Part shown: piece after piece, positions 43,969 to 52,617 of the stretch | How the letters are laid out: each line of letters begins with the position of its first letter | How positions within the stretch are numbered: position 1 is the first letter of the stretch | NCBI GenBank assembly: GCA_964448135.1 | Contig: CAYUVH010000020.1 | Coordinates: forward strand, 3,533 to 67,532 | From: CAYUVH01 sp964448135 | Lineage (GTDB): Bacteria > Verrucomicrobiota > Verrucomicrobiia > Limisphaerales > UBA8199 | Length of the DNA stretch: 64,000 nucleotides | Reading direction: 5' to 3' | Made by a program: the position numbers and the translations under genes | Notes under the pieces: model-generated | Told to the model about the DNA's origin: nothing | What the model saw: only the letters and a program-made list of their open reading frames with translations | Databases searched by the model: none

Positions 43969-44910
43969 CTATCGCCTCGGTTTTTCGAGCGCGGCGAACG
44001 CATCCTCTAGACGGCTCAACGGAGTTTCCGGCGCCGGATTGAGCACCTGCCGCAAATACTCCACCGCATCGGGGATGTGCTTCACTGACCGCGGCAGCGT
44101 CGCTCCCGAGGCATTGGCGTGGCCCCCGCCCTGCAATCGCTCCGCGACCTTCCGCGCCTCGCCGTTACGGCTGCGCAGGCTCGCAATGACCACCCCGGTG
44201 GCGCGCTTGAACAGCGTCAACAGCACCGGATATCTCGTGGTCTGCTGCTCCAGAAGTTGGTGTACGATCAGGTTGTTGTTTCCGACCACCGTATCGACCA
44301 ACCCCACCTCCGGACTGATCTCCGTGATATTCTTCCGGCTCCATGCCAGCCCAATGGGATCCTCGACCTTGCGCTTCACCGCCATCACTTCGAGCAAGGG
44401 ATGATCCAAAAGTTTCTCAATTTCTCCGTCCACCAGCGTGTGCAGATTCCAGAACTGGTAGCACTTCACGAGGTTCGCGTAATCGCCCGCGATCACAAAA
44501 TCAGGATCGTTCTCCTGAAACAGATCCGCTACATCGTTCAGGCGAACCAGCCGGTCCAACGCGGGCGATCCCAGCCCGACCTCCTGGCATAATTCGTAGC
44601 AAAGTCGGCCAGCGGACTTGGTAACATCGTTGATCAACAGCGCATTCTTCGGGGCAACGTCAGTGACATGGTGATCAATGATCGCCCAGTTTGGGCGGTC
44701 CAGGCGCGCATCAAAAGTCAGGTCGGTGACCCAGGCCGACTTCTCCCGCAATTCCCGCTGCTTCCAATAATTGTAATTGCAGGCCTCCAGCCGCACCTCC
44801 GCGCCGAACAGCTTGCGCGCCAGCCGTTGCAGGAGCACGCCCGCCACCAACCCATCGAGATCGCTCTCGTGGGTGAGGATGACTTCCGGCCGCGGCAAAT
44901 TATTCGTCAT
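43969..44910 (-). CDS. DHH/DHHA1-family phosphoesterase
   Basis: A 313-aa phosphoesterase of the DHH superfamily (RecJ/NrnA/Pde relatives). Motifs: HESDLDGLVAGVLL (the DxDG metal motif as SDLDG), WVTDLTFDARL, WAIIDHHVTD (the DHH motif), and the C-terminal DHHA1 motif LQGGGHANASGATL. Such enzymes hydrolyse short RNA, pAp or cyclic di-AMP; the particular substrate is not evident. Length fits NrnA-like nano-RNases. It is convergent with the PfkB gene (6 nt apart) and in tandem with the GH43 gene upstream on the same strand, 50 nt away. Confidence 0.87.
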   Translation of the reverse strand: MTNNLPRPEVILTHESDLDGLVAGVLLQRLARKLFGAEVRLEACNYNYWKQRELREKSAWVTDLTFDARLDRPNWAIIDHHVTDVAPKNALLINDVTKSAGRLCYELCQEVGLGSPALDRLVRLNDVADLFQENDPDFVIAGDYANLVKCYQFWNLHTLVDGEIEKLLDHPLLEVMAVKRKVEDPIGLAWSRKNITEISPEVGLVDTVVGNNNLIVHQLLEQQTTRYPVLLTLFKRATGVVIASLRSRNGEARKVAERLQGGGHANASGATLPRSVKHIPDAVEYLRQVLNPAPETPLSRLEDAFAALEKPRR

Positions 44911-44960
44911 GCCTCAAACTAGGCCCGTCCGCGCGCGGTAGCCAGAAGGAACTGCGCCAA

Positions 44961-46565
44961 TCAAAGTGGCTTGATTGAAAAGGAATCAAATACTCCTTCC
45001 GCCTCCACGCCACCGCCCACCGTCAACGCCACCCGCACGCTGCGATCCCACGGCGGCAGATTTTTTGCGTCGGCGGCAGCCGCGCACGGCACCCACTTCT
45101 TTCCATCCGCGCTGGCGGCAATTTCGAAATGGTAACCCCGTTCCGCGGTCAGGCGCAGGGACAGCTTGGCGCCTTTGGGCGCGGGTTGCCGGCCAAGCTC
45201 TCGCCTTTCTCCGCGCTCACGGCGCCACACGATGACCTGCCCGTTCTGCAAAACCGCTCCCACCGCGTTATCCATGTCGCCGAAGGCGCAAATTCCCGCG
45301 GCGGCGCCGGCTTTGAGCCAGCGGGTCTCGATGACGGCCGTGGCGACGTAATCCGGCGTGGTCGTCGAGCGCGCCAGCACCGCGGCCACGAGATTCGTGC
45401 TGGGGCGCGTCGCCGAAAGAAACAAAACGCCATCAGTCAATTGGATCTTTGGCTCGTGATGCTGGGGCCATTGCCAGCCGCTCTCGAGATTCTGGCCCTC
45501 GAACTCATCCATGTAGCCCGCGGCCGAAACCCGTTGTTTCGCTCCAGCCGGTGACGCCGCTTCAACGCTGGGCCCTTTTCCCTGGTTGATAGTGGGCCAA
45601 TCGTCCGCGCCAAACTTCACTTCGTCCAGCATGCCTTCGCGCCCGGTGAAAACGGTGCCGTTGGCCGAATACGCGTGATAGAGCAAAAAGTATCTCCCCT
45701 GCTCGTCCTGCACGATGCTCCCGTGGCCGGGACACTTCCAGGTCTGGTTGCCGGCGAGAATCGGATTCGCGGGATTCTTCTCCCACGGGCCCATCAACGA
45801 CCGCGACCGCGCCACGCCCAATGCATAATTGCAACCGGAACCGCAGCAACCGTTGCCGGAATAGAACATGTAGTACCACCCGTTTCGAAGCAGCAAGAAC
45901 GGTCCTTCGACGAGATTGCCTTCCCAATCGGCATCGTTCCGGATCAACTCGCGCATCTCCCCCACCAACTTCGTCCCGTCCTCACTCAAGCGCTGAATCC
46001 AAATCGGCGTCGGCAGCTTCCGGCTGTTGCCGTCTTCCTTCCACACCAGGTAACGCACGCCATTCGTGTCCACGAATGGCACCGGATCAATCGAGCCATC
46101 TTCCTGCGCGATGAACGGCCCGTGGTCCGTGTACGGTCCGCCCGGCTTGTCCGCCGTCGCCACCGCGATGGATAAGCGGCGGTTTTCCTGCCGCGCGACG
46201 TAATAGACGAAATACTTCCCCTTGAACTCCGAAATCTCCGGCGCCCAGAAATCCCCGATCGCCCAATCCGGCCGATGCGGGAGTACCGCGCCCGTTTGCT
46301 CCCAATTCACCAAATCCGTCGAATGTAACAACGGAAACAACGGCCCCCACGCCGACGAAGTGGCTGTCGCCCAGTAATCCTTCCCCACGCGGATCACCGA
46401 CGGGTCCGGATGATCGCCGGCAATTACGGGATTCTTGTAAGCCGCCGCTCCGACCGCTTGCGTGACCGCCAGCGCCATCACGCCGCACAAAAACAGCCTG
46501 CCCGCTTCGAAACCAATCCGCCCGAGTTCCGCACCGTACCGCGCCCACGCTTCATTTGTTTTCAT
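44961..46565 (-). CDS. Secreted GH43-family glycoside hydrolase
   Basis: A 534-aa protein with an N-terminal signal (AGRLFLCGVMALAVTQAVGAAA, about 22-43). The five-bladed beta-propeller starts at YKNPVIAGDHPDPSVIRVGKDYW, where the Asp of DPSV is the catalytic base. Then GSIDPVPFVD (pKa-modulating Asp) and NLVEGPFLLLRNGWYYMFYS, where the Glu of VEGPF is the general acid. TWKCPGHGSIVQDEQGRYFLLYHAY is the metal/His region. From about 345 a C-terminal jelly-roll (DUF1349/GH43_C2-like) domain follows. GH43 enzymes act on arabinan, xylan or galactan side chains. It is divergent from the GH76 gene and shares its 169-nt promoter region. Confidence 0.9.
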   Translation of the reverse strand: MKTNEAWARYGAELGRIGFEAGRLFLCGVMALAVTQAVGAAAYKNPVIAGDHPDPSVIRVGKDYWATATSSAWGPLFPLLHSTDLVNWEQTGAVLPHRPDWAIGDFWAPEISEFKGKYFVYYVARQENRRLSIAVATADKPGGPYTDHGPFIAQEDGSIDPVPFVDTNGVRYLVWKEDGNSRKLPTPIWIQRLSEDGTKLVGEMRELIRNDADWEGNLVEGPFLLLRNGWYYMFYSGNGCCGSGCNYALGVARSRSLMGPWEKNPANPILAGNQTWKCPGHGSIVQDEQGRYFLLYHAYSANGTVFTGREGMLDEVKFGADDWPTINQGKGPSVEAASPAGAKQRVSAAGYMDEFEGQNLESGWQWPQHHEPKIQLTDGVLFLSATRPSTNLVAAVLARSTTTPDYVATAVIETRWLKAGAAAGICAFGDMDNAVGAVLQNGQVIVWRRERGERRELGRQPAPKGAKLSLRLTAERGYHFEIAASADGKKWVPCAAAADAKNLPPWDRSVRVALTVGGGVEAEGVFDSFSIKPL

Positions 46566-46577
46566 CGCTTGTTGACC

Positions 46578-46689
46578 TTACCAAACAGCCCCGCGTCGAC
46601 GCGACGCGAAAGCACTGTCCTGACCCATTTTTCGCCGTGGCCGATTCATGCCACACGACTTTCTTAAGACGTTTGGTATATTGGTATGA
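46578..46689. promoter_or_regulatory. GTTTGGTA motifs in the GH43/GH76 divergent promoter region
   Basis: TTACCAAAC at 46578-46586 and, in the opposite orientation, GTTTGGTATA then TTGGTATGA at 46671-46689. The motif GTTTGGTA/TACCAAAC therefore sits near the start of each divergent gene: 13-21 nt before GH43 and 46-64 nt before GH76. The half-site resembles the TTGGTATACCAA operators of GntR-type sugar-acid regulators. A shared operator is inferred. Confidence 0.5.
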
Positions 46690-46734
46690 TTCATTGGCAG
46701 CGGATTATTTTGAAAAAAACGCCCCCCCATCTCG

Positions 46735-49700
46735 ATGATTCCGCCCCAGGTCACGCGCTCGATCCGCCGCCTCATCGCTTTACTCCTCCTTCCTTTGCTC
46801 TTCGCACCATTTTTTGCCTCCGCCTTCACCGCCAAAGATGCGGCCACGGTCTTCAATTCGTTCAACTCGACTTTCTATTACCAAAACGGAACCAACGGAT
46901 GGTTTAAAAACAATCAGACCAGCGGCATCACTTATTTTTGGGGACAGGCCGAGGAAATCGAAACCATCATTGATGCTTACGAATGGAGTTCGAACTCCGT
47001 TCATCTCGCGCAGATCACCAACTTGCTGAACGGCTTCCTGACCGTGAACACCGCGAATTGGACAAGTTACACACCTTACAACGACGACGTGATGTGGGCG
47101 GTGATCGCCTTTGCGCGTGGAGGGGTGGATACGGGCAAGTCCAACTACTGCAATCTGGCAAAGGTAAACTTCGATGCCTGTTACGCGCGCGCGTATGACA
47201 CGAATCTGGGAGGCGGGTTGTATTGGCTGTACCCGGACAACGCTTCAAAGAACGCCTGCATCAACGGCCCCGCGTCCATCGCCGCGTATTTGCTCTACCA
47301 GATTTACGGCGACACGAATTACTACAGCAAGGCCACGAACATTTTTGCCTGGGAGCGCGCGAAGCTGTTCAACACGAACAACGGCGTGGTGGCGGATAAC
47401 ATGACGATTGATGGCAAGGTGAATGGCGGCGCGACCACCTACAATCAGGGTACCTTCCTCGGCGCCGCGCATTTCCTTGGCCAGACCAACGACGCGCGTC
47501 TCGCCGCCAACCAGGTCATGATGAGCATGACCACCGGCGGCATCCTTCCCGAATACGGCATCGCGAATAATAACTCCGGCTTCAATGCGATTTTTTTGCG
47601 GTGGCTCGTGCGGTTCATGAAGGACCGCAAGCTGCAAAACCTCTACGGTCCCTGGTTGCAAACCAACGCCGTCGCGGCGTGGAACCTTCGCCGCACCAGC
47701 GACAACCTTTCCTGGTGCCAATGGCGGCAGCCGACTCCCGCGGGAACGAATTTCGAGTCCTGGGATTGCCTGTCGTCACTATCCATCCTCCAAGCCGCCG
47801 ACCCCACCACCGACACCACCGCGCTCGCCGTTCCGGGAAATTACATCGGCTATTTTCCGCTCGATGCCACCAACGGCGCCATCGCTGCGGACAGCACCGG
47901 CAGCGGCAACAACGGGCTCATCACGAACGCGACCTGGAACGCCGGCGGTAATTTCGGCGGCTGCCTCAACTTCAATGGTTCCAGCAGTTTCGTCCAAATC
48001 TCCAACAAGGTCGGCAATGATTTTACGATTTCCTTCTGGGTGAGGACCTCGCAGACCGGCGGCACGCCTCACTGGTACAACGGCCCTGGCCTCGTGGACG
48101 GCGACATGCCTTTCAATAACAACGATTTCGGCACCGCACTGGTGGGCAATAAATTCGCGTTCGGCGTGGGCAATCCCGATATCACGGTCTTGTCTTCGGC
48201 CACCATCAACAACGGCGCCTGGCATCACTGCGTCGCGACCAGGCAACTTTACACGGGCGCGCTGGCCGTTTACGTGGATGGCGTCCTTTCCGGCACCGGC
48301 ATCGGCAACCGGAATACGCTGAATGCTTCCGCGCGTTTGCTCTTCGGCGATAGCGCCTCGGGCGGTCCGTTCTTCAACGGCAGCCTCGACGACATCAAAA
48401 TCTACGACCGCGCTTTGAACGCCGCCGAAATTGCCGCGTTGTATTCCAACAGCATCGCCCTGCCGCCCGGCGCTTCCTCGAATCTCGTCGCCGTCCCTGC
48501 AAATGGGCAAATCGCTTTGCGCTGGGCCGAGGCGCCGTTCGCCACCGGCTACAATGTGAAGCGCTCGCTGGTGACCGGTGGACCTTACGTCACGATCACC
48601 AATGTCGCCTCCACAGCGATCACCGATACCGGATTGAACAACGGCCGCACCTATTACTACGTCGTTTCGCCCGTGGACCTCGCAGGCGAAGGTCCGAACT
48701 CATCCGAAGCTGCGGCCACGCCGGTGGGCCTGGTCGCGTGGTTCAACGCCGGGACGATCACCAACGTCTCCAACGGAGCCGGCGTCGGCGTCTGGACTGA
48801 CGCGACCGGCAGCGGCTACAACGCGGTCCAGGCCACGCCTGCCAATCAACCCACCTTCGCCGCAACCGCCATCAACGGCCAGCCCGCCGTCCGTTTCAAC
48901 GCCGCCAACAACAGCCATCTCTGGTTCATGCGCCCGATCGCGGACGACTTCACCATCATCTGCTTCTTTCAAAGCACTCAGGGACTCAACTCCGGCAGCC
49001 TGTATTACCAGGGCGCAGGTTTGCTGAGCGGCGAAGTCAACGGCGTCGTCAATGACTTCGGTACCTGCCTTTTTGCCAATGGTTCCGTCTGCGCCGGCAC
49101 CGGCAATAGCGACGTCGGCGCAAACTCTGCCGGCGGTTACAACAACGGCGCGCCCCATATCCTCACGTTCAAGCGGGTCAAAAGCAGCGGCTCGATCACG
49201 CTCTACCTGGACGGCAACCTCGCCGCCACCGCTTCGGGTAACAATCAATCCCTCACCGCCCCCGCCCGGCTCACCCTCGGCGCGCAGCAGGTCCTGAATA
49301 ATTTCTTCACCGGCGACATCGCCGAGATCCAGATCTACAACTCGGCCATCAACGACACCGACCGACCCGGCTACGAACGCGCGTTGAAATGCAAATACGG
49401 CCTGCCCGGCTCCTCCGTCCCCAGCGCTCCCGCGGCGCCCACTCTCACCGTTGGCAACCGCCGCGTTTCCCTTAACTGGCCCGCCCTCGCCGGCGCCTCG
49501 ACCTACAACGTCTGGCGGTCCACCAACTCCGGTGCCTCCTACGACCTCGTGGCCACCTCCCTTCCCACCACCAGTTTCGTGGATACCTCCGCCGTAAATG
49601 GCAGCGTCAACTTTTACAAAGTATCCGGGTCCAGCGTGTGCGGCGCCGGCACCCTCTCAACCGCATCCAGCGTCCTGCTCCCGCTCCCCGCCATCACCTA

Positions 49701-49896
49701 CGGCGCGAACTCCAATGGCTTCACCATGACCTGGCCGGGATGGGCGACCGATTGGAAGCTCTACACCGCCACCAACCTCACGCAACCGATCAACTGGTCC
49801 CTCCTCAGCTACACCGCCACCAGCAACAACGGCGCATTCACCGTCACCGTTCCCTGGAGCGTCCGAAATCAATACTTCCGATTGTCGAGCCCTTAA
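46735..49896 (+). CDS. Secreted GH76-family alpha-1,6-mannanase-like protein with LamG and FnIII modules
   Basis: A 1053-aa secreted enzyme. Signal peptide 1-31 (SIRRLIALLLLPLLFAPFFASA). Residues 32-345 are a GH76-type (alpha/alpha)6 barrel: WGQAEEIETIIDAYEWS, then YNDDVMWAVIAFARG with the catalytic Asp-Asp pair of the family, then YDTNLGGGLYWLYPDNASKNACINGPASIAAYLLY and YNQGTFLGAAHFLG. A first LamG-like domain spans about 360-575 (YFPLDATNGAIAADSTGSGNNGLITNATWN), then FnIII (GQIALRWAEAPFATGYNVKRSL), a second LamG-like domain (about 660-890) and another FnIII (NRRVSLNWPALAGASTYNVWRSTN), ending YFRLSSP. GH76 cleaves alpha-1,6-mannan of fungal or bacterial walls. Divergent from the GH43 gene; followed by two hairpins. 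Confidence 0.88.
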   Translation: MIPPQVTRSIRRLIALLLLPLLFAPFFASAFTAKDAATVFNSFNSTFYYQNGTNGWFKNNQTSGITYFWGQAEEIETIIDAYEWSSNSVHLAQITNLLNGFLTVNTANWTSYTPYNDDVMWAVIAFARGGVDTGKSNYCNLAKVNFDACYARAYDTNLGGGLYWLYPDNASKNACINGPASIAAYLLYQIYGDTNYYSKATNIFAWERAKLFNTNNGVVADNMTIDGKVNGGATTYNQGTFLGAAHFLGQTNDARLAANQVMMSMTTGGILPEYGIANNNSGFNAIFLRWLVRFMKDRKLQNLYGPWLQTNAVAAWNLRRTSDNLSWCQWRQPTPAGTNFESWDCLSSLSILQAADPTTDTTALAVPGNYIGYFPLDATNGAIAADSTGSGNNGLITNATWNAGGNFGGCLNFNGSSSFVQISNKVGNDFTISFWVRTSQTGGTPHWYNGPGLVDGDMPFNNNDFGTALVGNKFAFGVGNPDITVLSSATINNGAWHHCVATRQLYTGALAVYVDGVLSGTGIGNRNTLNASARLLFGDSASGGPFFNGSLDDIKIYDRALNAAEIAALYSNSIALPPGASSNLVAVPANGQIALRWAEAPFATGYNVKRSLVTGGPYVTITNVASTAITDTGLNNGRTYYYVVSPVDLAGEGPNSSEAAATPVGLVAWFNAGTITNVSNGAGVGVWTDATGSGYNAVQATPANQPTFAATAINGQPAVRFNAANNSHLWFMRPIADDFTIICFFQSTQGLNSGSLYYQGAGLLSGEVNGVVNDFGTCLFANGSVCAGTGNSDVGANSAGGYNNGAPHILTFKRVKSSGSITLYLDGNLAATASGNNQSLTAPARLTLGAQQVLNNFFTGDIAEIQIYNSAINDTDRPGYERALKCKYGLPGSSVPSAPAAPTLTVGNRRVSLNWPALAGASTYNVWRSTNSGASYDLVATSLPTTSFVDTSAVNGSVNFYKVSGSSVCGAGTLSTASSVLLPLPAITYGANSNGFTMTWPGWATDWKLYTATNLTQPINWSLLSYTATSNNGAFTVTVPWSVRNQYFRLSSP

Positions 49897-49932
49897 GCAT
49901 AACGCCGATACGCATGTCCCAGTCTCATTAAT

Positions 49933-49950
49933 ACCCTGCTTCAGCAGGGT
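49933..49950. terminator. Hairpin ACCCTGC-TTCA-GCAGGGT
   Basis: A perfect 7-bp stem with a TTCA loop, 36 nt after the GH76 stop. A second hairpin with the same loop follows at 49976. The pair could be tandem terminators or REP-like elements. Confidence 0.55.
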
Positions 49951-49975
49951 GCGGTTGAATTCCCGGAACCGTTGG

Positions 49976-49995
49976 AAACCGCTTCAGCGGTTTTT
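49976..49995 (+). terminator. Intrinsic terminator AAACCGC-TTCA-GCGGTTT-TT
   Basis: A perfect 7-bp stem with a TTCA loop, followed directly by further T residues (GGTTTTTCGC). This is the best-formed rho-independent terminator in the window and should end the GH76 transcript. Confidence 0.7.
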
Positions 49996-50068
49996 CGCTT
50001 CCCTCACGATCTTTAAAACCACTTAAATTCTTGTCGAAAAACATCCGCACATTCATCCTTTCCTCAGG

Positions 50069-50590
50069 ATGAATGCTCTCTTGAAAAATGGCTGGCGATT
50101 GGCGAGCGGACTATTGGCATTCCACTTCCTGCTCGCGACCTTTGTCTGGTTTACCGTGCCCGCGCGCATCCCGACGCACTTCAACCTGCAAGGTCGCGCG
50201 GATGCGTGGGATACTCGTTCCCTGCTGACCTGGTTTGTCCTGCCGCTCGTCTCACTCGGAGTTCAACTGTTGATCCGCCTGCTCTCGTCGCCGGCGAATT
50301 GCAAGACGTGGAACATCCCGGAAAAAGAACGCTTCCTGCAACTGACCAGAGAGCAACAGGCGCCCGTCTTCGAATTGACCAAGGGCTTTGCCGGTCTCGC
50401 CGCGCTTTGCGTAACTTTCACATTCCTCGTCCTGCACGCGGGAATGTATCTGGCCGCAAAAGGCGTGACCGCCGGGCTGCCCTGGTACTTTCAGATGATG
50501 CTCTTCGCGCCCACCGTTTGTTTGCTGGCCAGCCTTATCCCCTGGGCGCAAGCAGTGAAGAAAAGTATTCTAAGCGCATGTCATTCGTGA
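50069..50590 (+). CDS. DUF1648-like membrane protein
   Basis: A 173-aa protein with four hydrophobic segments (about 12-30, 52-70, 110-132 and 140-160). VPARIPTHFNLQGRADAWDTRS just after the first helix is the DUF1648 motif (P..I..H....G..D.W), as in SdpI-like immunity and signal proteins. Those proteins confer self-protection against toxic peptides or act in signalling, but DUF1648 alone does not assign a role. It is preceded by a terminator and followed by a 190-nt gap before the Ca2+/H+ antiporter. Confidence 0.75.
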   Translation: MNALLKNGWRLASGLLAFHFLLATFVWFTVPARIPTHFNLQGRADAWDTRSLLTWFVLPLVSLGVQLLIRLLSSPANCKTWNIPEKERFLQLTREQQAPVFELTKGFAGLAALCVTFTFLVLHAGMYLAAKGVTAGLPWYFQMMLFAPTVCLLASLIPWAQAVKKSILSACHS

Positions 50591-50780
50591 GAGGTCGCCT
50601 CCTCGTCCAACGTCCTGGACCGATTGCCAAACCCATTCCTGGCCCGATGGGTGGGGCGGGCGTCCTCGCGAGCCCTTTCAGGAAATCCATCTTGAATTGA
50701 GTATGGAGCACCTTCTCTTTACCGGGAGGAATTGGCGTCAGCCGATGCACGGCAGCGCGTAACGAACCGGATAAGCACTC

Positions 50781-51878
50781 ATGAAACCCAAATTCTCACT
50801 CGACTGGTTTTTGATTTTCGTGCCGGTCTCGTTCCTGCTCGAATACGTGCCCGCCTGGCATAATCCGACCGCGTTGTTCATTTGCTCGAGTCTCGCGATC
50901 ATACCGCTCGCGGGGATCATGGGTCGCGCGACCGAACATCTGGCGGAACATCTTGGACAGGGTGTCGGCGGCCTCCTGAATGCAACCTTTGGAAATGCGG
51001 CCGAACTGATCATTGCGCTCATGGCCTTAAACAAAGGGCTGATCGGCGTTGTCAAAGCCTCCATCACGGGTTCGATCATCGGCAACGTATTACTCGTGCT
51101 GGGCGCGGCCTTGACCGCCGGTGGCCTGAAATATAGCGAGCAACGCTTTAACCGGTCGGCGATGCAGGCTTCGAGCGCCTCGCTCGTGCTCGCGGCCATC
51201 GGGCTCCTCGTGCCGACCATTTTCCATCACAGCGCGGCCGCGAGTGGCGGCTGGCACCCCTACGTAGGTCAAAAACTATCGCTGGCCATCGCCTGCGTGC
51301 TTTTCCTCACCTATATCTGCACGCTGGTCTTTTCGCTCGTGACCCACAAGGACCTGGTGTCAGGCAAATCGGAAGACGCCGCGCCCGCCTCCGCTGGACA
51401 TCACCCGACCTGGTCCAAGAAGAAGGCGATCCTGGTGCTGTTTGTCGCCACGGTCTTCGTGGCCTGGCTGTCGGAATTCCTGGTGGCCTCCGTGGAATCG
51501 GCCCGCACGCAACTTGGCGTGACCGAAGTCTTCATCGGCGTCATCGTCGTGGCAATCGTCGGCAACGCCGCCGAGCATTCGACCGCCGTCGCGGTGGCGA
51601 TGAAGAACAAACTGGACCTCAGCCTCGGCATCGCCGTCGGCTCCAGCCTCCAGATCGCATTATTCGTCGCCCCGGTATTGGTCTTCACCTCCTGGTTTAT
51701 GGGCCACCCCATGGACCTCGAATTCACCCTCCCCGAAGTCGCCGCCGTGGTATTCGCCGTTTTCATCGTGAACGAAATCAGCAAAGACGGCCGAACGAAT
51801 TGGTTGGAAGGCGTCCAACTCCTGTCCGTTTACGTAATCCTGGCAATCCTGTTTTACTTCTTGCCGGGAGTCCACTAG
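50781..51878 (+). CDS. Calcium/proton antiporter of the CaCA superfamily (CAX type)
   Basis: A 365-aa integral membrane protein with about 11 hydrophobic segments. The two alpha-repeat motifs of the cation/Ca2+ exchanger superfamily are both present: ATFGNAAELIIALMAL (about residue 68-83) and VGNAAEHSTAVAVAMKNKLDLSLGIAVGSSLQIALF (about 256-290). GNAAE in both halves is diagnostic of CAX proteins. An acidic linker of about 20 residues (SGKSEDAAPASAGHH) lies between the halves. It exports Ca2+ (possibly Mn2+ or Na+) against H+. It starts at the ATG at 50781; the preceding 190 nt contain its promoter and no recognised riboswitch. Confidence 0.95.
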   Translation: MKPKFSLDWFLIFVPVSFLLEYVPAWHNPTALFICSSLAIIPLAGIMGRATEHLAEHLGQGVGGLLNATFGNAAELIIALMALNKGLIGVVKASITGSIIGNVLLVLGAALTAGGLKYSEQRFNRSAMQASSASLVLAAIGLLVPTIFHHSAAASGGWHPYVGQKLSLAIACVLFLTYICTLVFSLVTHKDLVSGKSEDAAPASAGHHPTWSKKKAILVLFVATVFVAWLSEFLVASVESARTQLGVTEVFIGVIVVAIVGNAAEHSTAVAVAMKNKLDLSLGIAVGSSLQIALFVAPVLVFTSWFMGHPMDLEFTLPEVAAVVFAVFIVNEISKDGRTNWLEGVQLLSVYVILAILFYFLPGVH

Positions 51879-52067
51879 CGCGGTTTGAGGATGATGGGGC
51901 AGCCTGGCAGACCTTGAGAGCTGGGGGGATTGCACCTGCTCGGGCCTTCAAGCCGGGGTGTCAAATTGGAGCTCACGGCCCACTCGCCAAGTTGGACTTT
52001 TGTTTGCTACGAATCCCGCAATAGTACACCCTTCTCAAACCACGCGTGTTTGCATGCGCGACGGGTT

Positions 52068-52143
52068 GGGCGCTTGGCGCAGCGGTTAGCGCGTCTCGTT
52101 TACACCGAGTAGGTCGGGGGTTCGAATCCCTCAGCGCCCACCA
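52068..52143 (+). tRNA. tRNA-Val (anticodon TAC)
   Basis: A complete 76-nt tRNA with encoded CCA. The acceptor GGGCGCT pairs with AGCGCCC, followed by discriminator A and CCA. The D-stem GCGC/GCGC closes AGCGGTTA. The anticodon stem is TCTCG/CGAGT with one T-T mismatch at the top, and the loop TTTACAC carries anticodon TAC. The T-stem GGGGG/CCCTC closes TTCGAAT. The fold is canonical. UAC reads GUA and by wobble GUG. Confidence 0.97.
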
Positions 52144-52617
52144 TCCCCGGTTCGCGGAATTTCGAATGACGAATATCGAAACCCGAACGAATTCATGCTT
52201 CCCAAAACCTGGACCTCATCCGTCATTTTCCTCCTCCGCTCTCTCCGCTTTCTCCTGTTCAACACCTTTCCCGAATCCGTGTCCATCTGAGTCCATCCGT
52301 GGTCAAATTCTTCCCCCGTGCCTCTGTGGCTAAAACCCCCTTTGAGTTTTTTGCGCTCTCTGCGGTTCACTCCTCTTTTCCCTACCTTCGTTTCCTTCGT
52401 TTCCTTGGTGCTCAAAAAGTCCCGTACCCCCAAACGTTCTGAGCTTGTGAATGCTCTCTGCTGGCTCCTCGCCGATTCCAACCCACTAATAAAACTACTT
52501 CCCGCGCTTGGGATTCGTCTTGAGCGTCGGGTTCGTTCAGGTACCATCGGCCTCGTTTCCGATCCAGATGCAACCGCGCTTTGAAATAGCCTGCGGCTTT
52601 TCCCAGAAGGAGGCTCC
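52144..52617. repeat. 474-bp gene-free stretch made of phrase-like intergenic repeats
   Basis: At 52155-52190 it holds GAATTTCGAATGACGAATATCGAAACCCGAACGAATTC, the complement of a TTCGTCATTCG-type repeat also seen at 59175-59237. From about 52263 to 52430 it holds CCGTGTCCATCTGAGTCCATCCGTGGTC, TGCCTCTGTGGCTAAAA, TTGCGCTCTCTGCGGTTC and CTTCGTTTCCTTCGTTTCCTTGG, a family shared with 58240-58325. The remainder to 52600 has no clear structure. AGGAGG at 52608-52613 is the ribosome site of the next gene. Confidence 0.6.

Noticed and set aside
50591..50780. Metal-sensing riboswitch upstream of the Ca2+/H+ antiporter
   Set aside because: No conserved riboswitch core could be recognised in the 190 nt by eye; only weak pairings are present.
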